A stretch of 64,000 nucleotides of DNA from an uncultured bacterium (GCA_938010045.1 CALLFZ010000003.1:171015-235014); one strand, 5' to 3'. Shown: positions 26,375 through 37,133, counted from the first letter of the stretch. Notes: generated by a model not told the origin, from the letters alone. Translations and numbers: made by a program.

Positions 26375-28521
26375 GACGGTGTCGCGGGGCGTACGCGGCC
26401 CGACGGCTCCACGATCCACGTCCTGCGGTAGGAGACGGTGCGGCGGCTCACCCGGTTCGCAAAGAGGAAGTCGGCGAGCCCGACGATCAACACGAGCCAC
26501 AGCATCAGTTCGCCGAGCGGCCGGCCAACCCGGATATCTTCGATTCGGCGCGCCAGCTCCTCGCGCGTGCGCACCACCTGTGCGCGACGCACGCCGAGGC
26601 GTCGCGGGATGTCTTCGGCCTCCACCGGCGTCAGGTCCGACTCCGACGCGGCGAGGTTCACCGCCAACATCGGGCGGCGCACACCGTCGAATTCGGCGGA
26701 ATACAGGCCGGGCCAGGGGGCATCCTCGATGAGGGCCACCTCGCGGTCTTCGCGCCGGACCGTGCGAAGTGCCCGCGCCGTTCCGTCGCCGGCGATTAGG
26801 CGATCGGGCATCGCCGAGCCGAACAGCGGCAGCTCGAGGTGACGTTGGGCCACCACAAAGAGCGGCTCGCGCGCAAGCCGGGCGCCGTGGCGGGCGATCT
26901 GGTGCAGCAGCGGCAGGAAGATCGGCGTCAACGGCAGGCTGCTCCAGTTGCGGTCCGCTCCAACCGTGAACAACAACACGCGGCCGGATTCGAAGGGACG
27001 GGCCAAAAGGAACGGCGCGCCCGCCTCCATTGCGATCAGCGCTTCGGCACCCGTCGCGAGATCGCCGATGGATAGCCATCGGCGCACGGCGAGGGTGGGC
27101 ACAACACCCGGAGGCAGCCGTAGGTCGTCGAACAGTGGATCCGAGGGTGCGAGCAGCCGCAGTGTGCGACGACCGTGGCCGGGGCGGATCTCCTCGATCG
27201 CGCGGGGTGGCGCCGGCAGCCACGGCAGGTTGGCGTAGTCGGCGGGTGAGGCTCGATCACCAGGGAAGATCGCAACGACACCGCCGCCACGCAAGTATCG
27301 TTCCAGATCCACCAGCGCAGGACCCGAGAGCGGCAGGGCATTCACGAGAAAGACCGCCAGCGCGCGTTCGAGCGCCGCGCCATCCCACGCGGTCGGGGAT
27401 ACCGTACGCACGTCAATACCGGCGTCGCGGCCGCCCGGCTGCAGTGCCCGGCGCACGAACAGAAGCTCGTTCGCTTCGCCCACGCAGACCACCGGAACGC
27501 GGTCACGGACGTGGACGAGCAGGTGAACGGCATCGTCGGCCAGCAGTGGGTCTGGCGGCGTGCGGATCACGATCGCATGCCGCCCGGCCTCGAGCGGCGG
27601 GAGGGCGAACACGGTCTCTCCGGCGGCCGCGCCAGCGGGTACGATCTGGTGAGCGATTTCGGCGCCATCCACCTCCAGCGCAACGAGCGTTTCGTCGTGC
27701 GGATCCGAACGAAGGATCCGGACGGCCAACTGTGCGCTCTGGCCCGACAAAAGGAGACCCGGCTGAAGCTGCGCGTCCACCGGCGCCGTATTGGCGGGCT
27801 TCTCGGCGCCGAGCAGCGCGACCATCAGAGAACCTTGCTCGTTGAGGGCCGAGGGGTCCCACTCGGAAGCGCCTGCCCTCTGGGTCGTGGCGCCGCTGAA
27901 CCCCTCCCAGGCGCGCGACTGGCCGTCGGTGATAATGTAGTACTCGCGCTCTCGCATGCCGGATTCTTTGAGCGCTTCCACGGCCACCTGTAACGCCGGC
28001 ATGAGTGAGGAACCGGTCGGGAACGGGCGCTGCTCACGCACGAGATGGGCGACCCACGTGAGGTCGGCATTCGGCCGCGCGACCAGCGGCTCGGGACGCT
28101 CGCCCGCCAGGACAACGACCGCGCGGTCGCCCTCGGCCAGCCCAGCGAGGATGTCGAGCACCGCGGCGCGACTGTCGGCCCAGACGCTCCGGCCGCCGCT
28201 CTCATAGGTCATGCTCGCCGACACATCCCAGACGATCGCCACATCACGTCGGGAGGTCCCCAGCGCCGCGACGCCGGTGCTACGCACGACCGGCAACGCG
28301 AACGCCAGAGCGAGCAGAGCCATCAGCAGGGTTCTCAGCAACCAGAGCAGAACGTTCTCCATCCGAAGGCGACGCGAGGATCTGTGCTGCGCCAGCCGCA
28401 GGAACCGGATGGTGGGAAACCGAATCCGGACCGCGCGACGGCGGGCCAGCACATGCAGAATGAGCGGAATCGCCGCCGCGAGGCCGGCCCAAAGAAACGT
28501 CGGCTGCAGAAACGACCACAT
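26371..28521 (-). CDS. BatA-domain VWA membrane protein
   Basis: Begins with the N-terminal BatA signature (FLQPTFLWAGLAAAIPLILH, then RRAVRIRFPTIRFLRL), a second membrane helix (LLRTLLMALLALAFALPVV), then a VWA domain with DVSASM at 99-104. A long region of beta and GATase-like structure follows (about 330-520, including LERYLRGGGVVAIFPGD). A C-terminal helix (LGELMLWLVLIVGLADFLF) and Arg-rich tail end the 716 residues. It is translationally coupled to the next VWA protein. The MoxR ATPase and DUF58 genes that usually precede such pairs are absent here, because the upstream region is a divergent spacer. Confidence 0.86.
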   Translation of the reverse strand: MWSFLQPTFLWAGLAAAIPLILHVLARRRAVRIRFPTIRFLRLAQHRSSRRLRMENVLLWLLRTLLMALLALAFALPVVRSTGVAALGTSRRDVAIVWDVSASMTYESGGRSVWADSRAAVLDILAGLAEGDRAVVVLAGERPEPLVARPNADLTWVAHLVREQRPFPTGSSLMPALQVAVEALKESGMREREYYIITDGQSRAWEGFSGATTQRAGASEWDPSALNEQGSLMVALLGAEKPANTAPVDAQLQPGLLLSGQSAQLAVRILRSDPHDETLVALEVDGAEIAHQIVPAGAAAGETVFALPPLEAGRHAIVIRTPPDPLLADDAVHLLVHVRDRVPVVCVGEANELLFVRRALQPGGRDAGIDVRTVSPTAWDGAALERALAVFLVNALPLSGPALVDLERYLRGGGVVAIFPGDRASPADYANLPWLPAPPRAIEEIRPGHGRRTLRLLAPSDPLFDDLRLPPGVVPTLAVRRWLSIGDLATGAEALIAMEAGAPFLLARPFESGRVLLFTVGADRNWSSLPLTPIFLPLLHQIARHGARLAREPLFVVAQRHLELPLFGSAMPDRLIAGDGTARALRTVRREDREVALIEDAPWPGLYSAEFDGVRRPMLAVNLAASESDLTPVEAEDIPRRLGVRRAQVVRTREELARRIEDIRVGRPLGELMLWLVLIVGLADFLFANRVSRRTVSYRRTWIVEPSGRVRPATPS

Positions 28522-28888
28522 CGAAATGGAGAGAACAGGCCGGCGGTCCGTCCGTCACCGCACGGCCCGCGCCGCGCCCACCAATACCGCTCCGCGCCGC
28601 CTTCGCGCAACCCGCTTTCGCGGGCGTGGAGCCCCCGCCCGTGGGCCCTGGCCGGCAAACGCAACGACCTCGGCAGCGCAGTTCCATCGGGCCGAGTCCC
28701 CCCAAAACGGCGGCACCGCGAGAGCGCCGTCCCCGCCGGTGGGGGAGAATGAGAGCGGCAGGGAGGTGAATGCGGAGGCGGCTGATGCCCAGCGGCGCCG
28801 GGTGGAATCGACGCGGGCGGGCGGATTGCGCGCCGAGGTGGCGCCGTGATACATGCGCCGAAGATGGTGGGGCCAAGGAGCCACAGAC
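28522..28888. other. 367-base divergent spacer
   Basis: Must contain promoters for the BatA gene (minus) and the haem protein gene (plus). I see no strong consensus promoter. A short hairpin, CCCGC-tttc-GCGGG, lies at 28611-28624. AAGGAG ahead of 28889 is the ribosome site of the plus-strand gene. Confidence 0.5.
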
Positions 28889-31306
28889 ATGAAACGCCGG
28901 TGTGCATCGGGGTGGTCGACGCTGATGGCATGGTGCGGCCTCGCGGCCCACGCCGCGGCGCCGTCCACCGAGCCGCTGACGATGCTGCGCGAGATGCTCT
29001 GCGGCCCGATGGCGGGCGTCACCGATATCGTCTTCGCGATCCGCGTCTCCGGCCGTGACCACTGGTACGCAAACTTCGGCAACTACGCGAGCGATCTACC
29101 GGAGCCGAAGGATCGCGCGTTCAAGTTCGAGGACGGCGTTCTTTGGGCGTATGGCGAGGGCGCGCAGCTTTGCCAGCTCAACCTGCGCACGGGCGAGCTC
29201 CGCGTTCTGCTCGACGATCCGCGCGGGGGTATCCGCGATCCGCAGGTCCACTACGACGCCGATCGCGTGCTGTTCTCCTGGCGCCGCGGCGGCACGCACA
29301 CCTATCACCTGTACGAGATGCGGCTCGATGGCTCCGTTCCACCCCGCCAGCTCACTGATGGCCCCGACGACGACATCGAACCCACCTGGCTGCCCGACGG
29401 GCGCATCGTGTTCGTCTCGAGCCGGTGCCGCCGCTTCGTGAACTGCTGGCACACGCGGGTGGGTACGCTGTATGTCTGCGACGCGGACGGCTCCAACGTG
29501 CGCATGCTCTCCCCGAACCTCGAGCACGACAACACGCCGTGGCCGCTGCCCGACGGCCGCATTCTCTACATGCGATGGGAGTATGTGGATCGCTCGCAGC
29601 TTCATTATCACCACCTCTGGACGATGAATCCCGACGGCACACAGGTGCTCGCATTCTTCGGCAACCAGCATCCGGGCAACGTCATGCTCGACGCGAAGCC
29701 GATCCCCGGCACCCCGCTGGTCGTTGCGTCGTTTTCGCCGGGACACGGCCGGCCGGAACACGAAGGGCGGCTGGCGATCGTGGACCCGCGGTTCGGTCCC
29801 GACCGCATCGAATCGGTCCGCTATATCGGCAGCCGGTCGGACATCCGCGATCCGTGGGCGTTTTCGACGAACTGTTTTCTCGTTGCCGACCGCGACGGCA
29901 TCTCGGTGATGGATGGCGGAGGTCGCCGCGAGGTGGTCTGGCGACGGCCGCCGGAGCTGGCCGCGATGCAGCCGCGGCGAGATGCGCACGAGCCCCGGCC
30001 GGTGATTCGGCGTCCGCGCGAAGCGCGAGTGATCGACCGCGTGGACCTTTCGCAGTCGCACGGGGAAATGCTACTGCATAACGTCGACCTCGGGCGCAAC
30101 ATGCAGGGCGTGAACCGCGGAGAGATTCGTTCGCTGCTCGTGCTCGAACAGCTCCCGAAGCCCGTGAATTTCTCCGGCGGCATGGAACCACTCACGATCG
30201 GCGGCTCGTTCACACTGGCACGCGTGCTGGGGACCGTGCCAGTGGAGCCCGACGGCTCGGCGCGGTTTGAGGTGCCGGCACTGCGGCCGGTGTTCTTTGT
30301 CGCGCTCGATGCCGAGGGGCTGGCCGTGAAGCGCATGCAGAGCTGGTGCTCGGTGCAGCCGGGCGAGCGCATCGGGTGCATCGGGTGCCATGAGCCGCGC
30401 ACGCACGCGATGCCCGTCGCGCACCCCCCCGCCGCTGCGCGTCGCCCCCCGAGCCGTATCGAACCGGTGCCCGACGTGCCGGATGTGCTCGATTTCTCAC
30501 GTGACGTCCAGCCGATCCTGGATCGTCACTGCACCGCCTGTCATAACCCGGAGCAGTACGCTGGACGCCTCGACCTCACCGGCGGCCGGACGGCCCGCTA
30601 TCGCACCAGTTACCAGAACATCATCCGCCGCCGCCTCATCGCTGACGGCCGCAACGAACCGCGCAGCAACCGGCCGCCGCGCACGATTGGATCCTCCGCA
30701 AGCCGCTTGGTGCAAGTGTTGCGCGCCGGCCATCACAACGTGAACCTCGCGCCGCGCGAATGGACGGTGCTCCGCCTCTGGATCGAAACCAGCGCTACCT
30801 ATCCCGGCACCTACGCGGCGCTCGGCTCGGGCGAGGCGCCGGTGCATCTGCCCTCCGCCGCGCTGCGCCGCTGCCGCGAGTGCCATCTGCGCGACGCGAA
30901 GGATGCGCGCGGTCAACCGACCCAGTCATGGTCCTTCCAGGTGCGGCCCGAGTGGCTCTGCAACCTGGACGAACCTGAACGCTCGATCCTGCTTCGCGCC
31001 CCGCTCGCGAAAGAGGCCGGCGGCCTCGGGCTGTGCCCGGGGTGGCCTTCAACGAACGCGCCGGAGTACCGCCAGATCCTCGCGGCGATTGTCGCGGCCT
31101 CGAACACTCTCCAGCAGGTTCGTCGGTTCGATATGCCCGGATTTCGCCCGAACCGGCACTACATCCGTGAAATGCAGCGCTTCGCCATTCTGCCCGCCAC
31201 GCTCGCCGACTCCGACCCCGTGGATCCCTACACCACCGACGAGGCCTACTGGCGTTCGTTCTGGTACCGCCCGGCCGCCGCGGCCGGCTCGGCCGTCGGG
31301 CACTGA
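28889..31306 (+). CDS. secreted c-type haem protein with PD40 propeller, hydrazine-synthase-alpha-like
   Basis: An exported protein of 805 residues. ATG 28889 gives a signal peptide ([24 protein letters not shown]) after a good AAGGAG site. The N-terminal half has WD40-like PD40 repeats ([40 protein letters not shown]). Three CxxCH haem sites lie at Cys497 (CIGCH), Cys548 (CTACH) and Cys662 (CRECH). This order matches the hydrazine synthase alpha-subunit middle-domain family, which is widespread in PVC bacteria that do not make hydrazine. No anammox genes are nearby, so hydrazine synthesis is unlikely. Its real substrate is unknown; a role in redox or in polymer oxidation is speculation. Confidence 0.82.
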   Translation: MKRRCASGWSTLMAWCGLAAHAAAPSTEPLTMLREMLCGPMAGVTDIVFAIRVSGRDHWYANFGNYASDLPEPKDRAFKFEDGVLWAYGEGAQLCQLNLRTGELRVLLDDPRGGIRDPQVHYDADRVLFSWRRGGTHTYHLYEMRLDGSVPPRQLTDGPDDDIEPTWLPDGRIVFVSSRCRRFVNCWHTRVGTLYVCDADGSNVRMLSPNLEHDNTPWPLPDGRILYMRWEYVDRSQLHYHHLWTMNPDGTQVLAFFGNQHPGNVMLDAKPIPGTPLVVASFSPGHGRPEHEGRLAIVDPRFGPDRIESVRYIGSRSDIRDPWAFSTNCFLVADRDGISVMDGGGRREVVWRRPPELAAMQPRRDAHEPRPVIRRPREARVIDRVDLSQSHGEMLLHNVDLGRNMQGVNRGEIRSLLVLEQLPKPVNFSGGMEPLTIGGSFTLARVLGTVPVEPDGSARFEVPALRPVFFVALDAEGLAVKRMQSWCSVQPGERIGCIGCHEPRTHAMPVAHPPAAARRPPSRIEPVPDVPDVLDFSRDVQPILDRHCTACHNPEQYAGRLDLTGGRTARYRTSYQNIIRRRLIADGRNEPRSNRPPRTIGSSASRLVQVLRAGHHNVNLAPREWTVLRLWIETSATYPGTYAALGSGEAPVHLPSAALRRCRECHLRDAKDARGQPTQSWSFQVRPEWLCNLDEPERSILLRAPLAKEAGGLGLCPGWPSTNAPEYRQILAAIVAASNTLQQVRRFDMPGFRPNRHYIREMQRFAILPATLADSDPVDPYTTDEAYWRSFWYRPAAAAGSAVGH

Positions 31307-31382
31307 CCCGGTCGGCGATTCGGAGCGTCGCGTCCCCCGCTTGAGCGTCCCGCGCCGCTCCGCTACGCTGCCGCTTCAGGAT

Positions 31383-32408
31383 ATGGCGTCACCGTCCCAA
31401 CCACCGGTCAGTCGTGCGCTGAACCGGCCCGACCACGAGTTCGATTTGAAGCTGCGGCCGGGCCGGTTTGCGGATTTCGTGGGCCAGTCCCGAGTGCGTG
31501 AGCGCCTCGAGCTGATGGTCGAGGCCGCGCGCGGCCGCGGCGACGTGCTCGACCACATCCTGTTGTGCGGTCCGCCCGGCCTCGGGAAGACCACGCTCGC
31601 CTACATTCTCGGCGAGGCGATGGGCGTCAACGTGCGCGCGAGCTCCGGGCCGGTCATCGACAAGCCCGGCGATCTTGCGGGCTTGCTCACCAACCTTGAG
31701 CGGGGCGACATTCTCTTCATCGACGAGATCCATCGCATGCAGAAGGCCGTTGAGGAGTACCTCTATTCCGCGATGGAAGACTTCGTGATCGACATCATGA
31801 TCGATCAGGGCCCGCACGCGCGCTCGGTGCGGTTGAACCTGCAGAAGTTCACGCTCGTCGGCGCCACCACGCGCAGCGGCTTGCTCACTGCGCCATTGCG
31901 CACGCGGTTTGGCATGACCGCGCGGCTCGATTACTACCCCGCGGAGGACCTCGCCCAGATCCTTCTGCGCTCGGCCCGGATCCTGAATGTGGACATCGAG
32001 CCGGACGGTGCGCTCGAAATCGCTCGCCGCTCCCGCGGCACGCCCCGCATCGCGAACAACCTGCTGCGCTGGGTGCGCGACTACGCCCAGGTGAAGGCCG
32101 GCAACCGCATTACCCGGCCGGTGGCCGCGGCCGCGCTCGCGATGCTCAACGTGGACGAGCGCGGGCTCGACGAGATGGATAAACGGATCCTCGAAACAAT
32201 CATCCATAAGTTCGGCGGCGGCCCGGTCGGCATCCACTCGCTGGCGGTGTCGGTCGGCGACGAGCCCGGCACGATCGAGGAGGTGTACGAGCCCTATCTG
32301 ATCCAGGAGGGCTACCTCCAGCGCACGCCACAGGGACGCCTCGCGACGGAACGCGCGTATGCGGTGGTGGGCGCCGTTCCGCCCGGCCGGCAGGGGCGGC
32401 TCTTCTGA
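31383..32408 (+). CDS. ruvB: Holliday junction branch-migration ATPase RuvB
   Basis: The motor of the RuvAB complex, 341 residues. Walker A is [11 protein letters not shown], Walker B is [10 protein letters not shown] and sensor 1 is [10 protein letters not shown]. The arginine finger is in the [13 protein letters not shown] region, and a winged-helix C-terminal domain begins near VNVDERG-like [14 protein letters not shown] and ends [14 protein letters not shown] 31383 fits the family start, where [15 protein letters not shown] begins about 20 residues in. The ribosome site is weak (AGGA close to the ATG). ruvA and ruvC are not adjacent. It follows the haem protein gene by 76 bases and precedes an MFS gene by 17. 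Confidence 0.96.
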   Translation: MASPSQPPVSRALNRPDHEFDLKLRPGRFADFVGQSRVRERLELMVEAARGRGDVLDHILLCGPPGLGKTTLAYILGEAMGVNVRASSGPVIDKPGDLAGLLTNLERGDILFIDEIHRMQKAVEEYLYSAMEDFVIDIMIDQGPHARSVRLNLQKFTLVGATTRSGLLTAPLRTRFGMTARLDYYPAEDLAQILLRSARILNVDIEPDGALEIARRSRGTPRIANNLLRWVRDYAQVKAGNRITRPVAAAALAMLNVDERGLDEMDKRILETIIHKFGGGPVGIHSLAVSVGDEPGTIEEVYEPYLIQEGYLQRTPQGRLATERAYAVVGAVPPGRQGRLF

Positions 32409-32425
32409 GGCGGGCCTCTCCCGCG

Positions 32426-33838
32426 ATGGAGCCGCCGTTCCGCGGATCAAACCACGCAACGCCACCACCTGGCGAGCCGTCGCGCAGCCTCCGACTGTCC
32501 ATCGCGGAGGGCTGCTCGTCGGCGGTGTTTGGCGCGTTAACGGGCGAGGCGCTTGTGATTGCGTTCCTGCTGGCCTTGGGTGCCGGGGATCTGCACATCG
32601 GCCTCTATTCGGCGCTCGGGACGCTCGCGACGGCGGGAGGGGTGTTGGGCGCGCGCGCCACGGGCGCGATCGGACGCTGGAAGCCGCTCGTGATCGGTCC
32701 GTCGCTCGCCAGCCGGCTATGTCCGGCGGCGGCCGCGCTGCTGCCGTGGCTGCCGCTCTCGTCAGAGACAAGGCTCTGGGCGTTTCTCGGGCTCATGTTC
32801 GCGTCGAGCCTTCTCGTCAATTTCGCCGCGAACCCGTGGATTTCGTGGATGGCCGCGCTCGTGCCGGCCGATCGGCGCGGGCGGTATTTCGCGCTGCGAA
32901 ACTCGTGCGTGAATGCGGTGGGGATGATCGCCACCTATACGGTGGGGTGGCTGGCGACCGAGGCGCGCCGGCGCTGGGGGACGGGGCCGGAGGCGATCGC
33001 GCCGTTCTTCGCGGTGTCGGCCGTGTTCGCGCTGTTCACCACCACGGTCTATGTGCGGCAGTGGGAGCCGCCAGGCCGCGTCGAGGCCGCACTCCCGCTG
33101 CACGGCATGTGGGCGGCCGCATGGAGGGCGCCCGCCTTTCGCCGGCTCATGGTGTTTTCGGCGGCCTGGTCGTTCGTGTGCGGCATCGCGGGGCCGTTCT
33201 TCGCCCCGCACATGCAGCGTCATCTGCACATGCCGCTGCGTACGATCGCGCTCTACTCGATCCTCGCGGGCGTCACCGGCATCGTTGCGCAACCGCTGTG
33301 GGGGCGCGTATCCGACCGCGTCGGCCATCGGCCGACTCTCGTGCTCACCGGGGCATCGGTCACGTGGCTGCCGCTGCTGTGGCTCTTCGCCGCGCCGCGA
33401 CGGTTGTGGCCCATTTGGCTCGACGCTGCGCTCACCGGCCTCGTCTGGCCCGGCTTCCACCTCGCGCACTTCAACCTTGCGCTCTCCGTCGCGCCGGAGC
33501 TCCACCGCACCGCCTGCCTCGCCGTTCGTGGACTCGCCACCGGCCTCGGGCAATCGATCGCGGCGCTGGCCGGCGGGTTGGTGGCGCACGCGATCGGCGA
33601 AGTCCGGTGGACGGTCGGCCCTGTTCACTGGGTGAACTACCACGTGCTGTTTGTCGCCTCCGCGCTGGGGCGGCTTGCGCTGCTTCCGCTGGCGGCGCAT
33701 CTGCCGGAAGAGGGGGCGTGGTCGGTCACCAGCCTCGCGCGCGTCGCACTCACACGCGCCACACGGCTCTTCGCGGATGGACTCGAGGCTGGTTGGACAC
33801 TGGTCCGGCCGCGCCGCCGCCACGCCCCGCCCGGGTGA
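32426..33838 (+). CDS. major facilitator superfamily transporter
   Basis: A 470-residue inner-membrane carrier with about twelve hydrophobic helices, beginning after a short Pro-rich N terminus (MEPPFRGSNHATPPPGEPSR). MFS landmarks are the cytoplasmic loop GRYFALRNSCVNAVGM after helix 4 and WGRVSDRVGHRP between helices 8 and 9 of the second half. The C terminus is Arg-rich. The substrate is not predictable from sequence. It lies 17 bases after ruvB and is followed by a 282-base spacer before the sulfatase, so it may be the end of that transcript. Confidence 0.82.
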   Translation: MEPPFRGSNHATPPPGEPSRSLRLSIAEGCSSAVFGALTGEALVIAFLLALGAGDLHIGLYSALGTLATAGGVLGARATGAIGRWKPLVIGPSLASRLCPAAAALLPWLPLSSETRLWAFLGLMFASSLLVNFAANPWISWMAALVPADRRGRYFALRNSCVNAVGMIATYTVGWLATEARRRWGTGPEAIAPFFAVSAVFALFTTTVYVRQWEPPGRVEAALPLHGMWAAAWRAPAFRRLMVFSAAWSFVCGIAGPFFAPHMQRHLHMPLRTIALYSILAGVTGIVAQPLWGRVSDRVGHRPTLVLTGASVTWLPLLWLFAAPRRLWPIWLDAALTGLVWPGFHLAHFNLALSVAPELHRTACLAVRGLATGLGQSIAALAGGLVAHAIGEVRWTVGPVHWVNYHVLFVASALGRLALLPLAAHLPEEGAWSVTSLARVALTRATRLFADGLEAGWTLVRPRRRHAPPG

Positions 33839-34120
33839 TGGTCTCCGGCGCCGGAATGCGGGCGCTCTTCGTGGTGGCCCCCTCATCGTCATGCACTTCG
33901 ATAGCGGGTCGGCCAGCTTGACGCAGGTGGACGAACGTAAGTTCGGGCGAAGTTGAACGGGGCCCGCGGGCAGGCGGAAGCGCGACTCCCATCTCGCTGC
34001 CCTGTTCTTCGGCGTCGGAGCACGGCGGCAGGGAGCTTGCGGCGACGGGCGCCGGTGGTCACAATCATGGTGACCGGTGTCGGCGGTCAGGTCCGTGTCC
34101 GGCGGCAAGGAGTGGCGAGA

Positions 34121-36961
34121 ATGAACCGTATGCTCATCGGGGTGGCGGTGGCTCTTCCAATGCTTGGAAGCGCTGCGCCGGATCGCGTCCAACGTTTGGA
34201 TCAGCTCAATGTTGTGGTGATGGTGGCCGACGATCTCGGATGGGCCGATCTCCAATGTTATGGCAGCACATTCTACGAGACGCCCGCGCTCGACCGATTG
34301 GCCGCCGGCGGCGCGCGGTTCACCGACGCCTACGCCGCCTGCCCCGTCTGCTCGCCCACGCGTGCCAGCCTCCTGACTGGCCGCTGGCCGCAGCGGACGG
34401 GCGTGACCGACTACCTTGGCGCGCCACAACCGGCCGGGTGGAAGCGCAACACGCGCCTTCTGCCCGCGCCGTATGCGGACCGGCTTGCGCTCGATGAGGT
34501 CACGATGGCGGAACTCGCGAAGACTGCGGGCCGGCCGACCTGGTTTGCGGGAAAGTGGCATCTGGGGCCGGAGGGCTGGTGGCCGGAGAACCAAGGGTTC
34601 GACCACAACTGCGGCGGCACTGACCGCGGTGGCCCGTACGGCGGCAACAAGTACTTTTCGCCGTACGGGAATCCGCGGCTCAGCGACGGGCCGCCCGGCG
34701 AACACATCTGCCTGCGGCTGGCGTCGGAGACCGCCGCGTTCATCGAGCGGAACCGCGACCGGCCGTTCCTGGCCGTGCTTTCCTTCTACTCGGTTCATAC
34801 CCCGCTGATGGCCCCGGAGGAACTGGTGCGGAAGTATGAAGAGAAACGGCGGCGGCTCGGTCTTGAGGCGCGGTGGGGGCGCGACCACGAGCGCGATGTT
34901 CGGCTTGTGCAGGAGCACGCCGTGTACGCGGCGATGGTCGAGACCATGGACCGGGCGGCCGGCATTGTGCTCGCGAAACTGGACGAGCTGGGACTGGCCG
35001 ACTCCACCCTTGTGATATTCACCAGCGACAACGGTGGTCTGGCGACGAGCGAGGGCTGGCCAACCTCAAACCTGCCGTTGCGCGCGGGAAAAGGATGGCT
35101 GTACGAGGGCGGCATTCGTGTGCCACTGATCGTGCGCTGGCCGGGCGTTTCGCGCGCCGGCTCGGTGATCGAGGTGCCGGTGGCCACGCCCGACGTGTTC
35201 GCCTCCGTATGCGAGGCGCTGGGGGTGGCGGGTGCGGCGTCGGACGGCATTCCGCTCTCGGCGGTCCTGCGCGGCGAGCCCGCGCCGGACCGCGCGCTGT
35301 TCTGGCATTATCCGCATTACGGCAACCAGGGGGGAGCGCCGGGCGGCGCGATTCGGCGCGGCGACTGGAAACTGATCGAGTGGTACGAGGACGGCCGTCT
35401 CGAGCTGTTCAACCTGCGCGATGATCCGGGTGAGACGACCGACCGCGCGGAATCCGAACCGGATCGTGTGCGGGCTCTCCATGCGGAGCTGGTGCGCTGG
35501 CGTGGTGAGGTCGGCGCAAAGATGCCGGCGCCGAACCCCGCGTTCGATCCTGCAAAACCGAGCGGGCGCGCGGCGGCACGAACGGCTGAGGCTCCCGCGG
35601 TGCGCCCGAACTTCGTGCTGATCAATGTGGACGATCTCGGATATGCGGATATTTCGCCGTTTGGCGCCGAGTATGCGACGCCGCACCTGGACCGCATGGC
35701 GCAGGAAGGGCGCCTGCTGGCATCGCACTACGCCGCCCCCGTGTGCTCTCCCTCGCGCGCGGCGCTCATGACCGGCTGTTATCCCAAACGGGTGTTGCCG
35801 ATCCCGCACGTGCTGTTTCCGGTTGCGCGCGTCGGCCTGCACACGCAGGAAGTCACCGTCGCGGAGGTGCTAAAGTCGGTCGGTTACGCGACCGCGTGCG
35901 TGGGCAAGTGGCATTTGGGGGACCAGCCGGAGTTTCTTCCGCTGCGTCAGGGGTTCGATGAGTACTACGGCCTGCCCTACTCGAACGACATGGGGCCGGC
36001 GCGGGATGGAGCGAAAAGCAATCCGGGCCGACCCCTGCCGCCCCAGCGGGTCGAGCCGCTGCCAGATGCAATTCCGGAGGATGGCCTTCGCGGGGCGGCC
36101 CAGCCACCGCTGCCTTGGCTCGATGGCGAACGCGTGGTGGCCCGCGTAACGGCCGCGGAACAGCGCCAGTTGGTGCGGCGCTACACGGACCGTTCGCTCG
36201 AGTTTATCCGTCGCCATCGAGACCGGCCGTTCTTCCTCTACCTGGCCCACTCGGCTGTTCACTTTCCGCTGTATCCCGATCCGGCGTTCGAGGGCCGCTC
36301 GGGCCGCAATTTGCTGGGCGACTGGGTTCTGGAGGTCGACGCGAGCACGGGCGAAATCCTTGACGAGCTGCGGACGAGTGGGCTGGCGTCCCGCACGCTG
36401 GTGATCTTCACCAGCGACAACGGCGGCTCGGTGACGCATGGGTCGAGCAATGCGCCGCTTCGCGGCGCCAAGGGCAGCACCTGGGAGGGCGGAGTGCGCG
36501 TGCCAACGATCGCCTGGTGGCCGGGCCGGATTCCCGCCGGCACCCGTACCCATGCCATCACAACTGTGATGGACATTTTGCCGACCTTCGCCGGTCTGGC
36601 AGGCGCGCCGCTGCCGCCCTGGCGCAAGCTCGACGGCGTCGACATCTGGCCGGTGCTGTGCGGCAACGAGGCGCTGCCGCTGCCGCGCGAGGAGTTTCTC
36701 TACTTTAAGGGACTCAACCTTGAGGCCGTGCGACGTGGCCGTTGGAAACTGATCCTCGGCAGCGGTGAGCTCTACGATCTGGAGAGTGACCTCGGCGAAA
36801 CCCGCGATGTTGCGGCGGCCAATCCCGATGTCGTTCGAACCTTGCGCGCGCTCGCGGACGCCGCCGATCGCGACCTCGGCGTGCGGGGGATCGGGCCTGG
36901 GGTGCGAGCGCTGGGCCGCGTGGAGGCCACCCGAGTATGGATCACACCGGACTCCAACTGA
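34121..36961 (+). CDS. secreted protein with two tandem sulfatase domains
   Basis: A 946-residue exported double sulfatase. A signal-peptide-like N terminus (MNRMLIGVAVALPMLGSAAP) follows GGAG. The first domain has VVVMVADDLGWADLQCYGS and CSPTRASLLTGR (Cys77). The second begins near residue 500 with NFVLINVDDLGYADISPFG and CSPSRAALMTG (Cys542). Each Cys lies in the C-x-P/S-x-R motif converted to formylglycine in active sulfatases. Each domain also has its later FTSDNGG metal-site motif and a C-terminal strand. Single-domain sulfatases are the norm, so two complete catalytic units in one chain are unusual. An anaerobic sulfatase-maturating enzyme is not in the window. A role in sulfated polysaccharide breakdown is likely. 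Confidence 0.88.
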   Translation: MNRMLIGVAVALPMLGSAAPDRVQRLDQLNVVVMVADDLGWADLQCYGSTFYETPALDRLAAGGARFTDAYAACPVCSPTRASLLTGRWPQRTGVTDYLGAPQPAGWKRNTRLLPAPYADRLALDEVTMAELAKTAGRPTWFAGKWHLGPEGWWPENQGFDHNCGGTDRGGPYGGNKYFSPYGNPRLSDGPPGEHICLRLASETAAFIERNRDRPFLAVLSFYSVHTPLMAPEELVRKYEEKRRRLGLEARWGRDHERDVRLVQEHAVYAAMVETMDRAAGIVLAKLDELGLADSTLVIFTSDNGGLATSEGWPTSNLPLRAGKGWLYEGGIRVPLIVRWPGVSRAGSVIEVPVATPDVFASVCEALGVAGAASDGIPLSAVLRGEPAPDRALFWHYPHYGNQGGAPGGAIRRGDWKLIEWYEDGRLELFNLRDDPGETTDRAESEPDRVRALHAELVRWRGEVGAKMPAPNPAFDPAKPSGRAAARTAEAPAVRPNFVLINVDDLGYADISPFGAEYATPHLDRMAQEGRLLASHYAAPVCSPSRAALMTGCYPKRVLPIPHVLFPVARVGLHTQEVTVAEVLKSVGYATACVGKWHLGDQPEFLPLRQGFDEYYGLPYSNDMGPARDGAKSNPGRPLPPQRVEPLPDAIPEDGLRGAAQPPLPWLDGERVVARVTAAEQRQLVRRYTDRSLEFIRRHRDRPFFLYLAHSAVHFPLYPDPAFEGRSGRNLLGDWVLEVDASTGEILDELRTSGLASRTLVIFTSDNGGSVTHGSSNAPLRGAKGSTWEGGVRVPTIAWWPGRIPAGTRTHAITTVMDILPTFAGLAGAPLPPWRKLDGVDIWPVLCGNEALPLPREEFLYFKGLNLEAVRRGRWKLILGSGELYDLESDLGETRDVAAANPDVVRTLRALADAADRDLGVRGIGPGVRALGRVEATRVWITPDSN

Positions 36962-36980
36962 CGAGACGGGCGAGGTCTCG
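36962..36980 (+). terminator. hairpin after the sulfatase gene
   Basis: CGAGAC, loop GGGCGAG, GTCTCG directly after the sulfatase stop codon. There is no T-run, so it is at best a Rho-assisted or transcript-stabilising structure. Confidence 0.3.
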
Positions 36981-37133
36981 ATCGCCGTCGCCCGGACCGC
37001 TCATGGGCTCGGCAGTGGGCCTGTCGGAGTCCGCGCAGCTCCGCCGCGGATGGACAGCGGCTTGCTTGTTGGCCAACACCATGGTTCAATGTGCGCCGGA
37101 AAACGGGTTGCGCAAACTCCCGCGCGCGGGGGC

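Noticed and set aside
28889..31306. True hydrazine synthase alpha subunit
   Set aside because: No beta/gamma subunit or other anammox genes are nearby, and HzsA-like proteins are widespread in PVC bacteria that do not perform anammox. The annotation is kept at family level.
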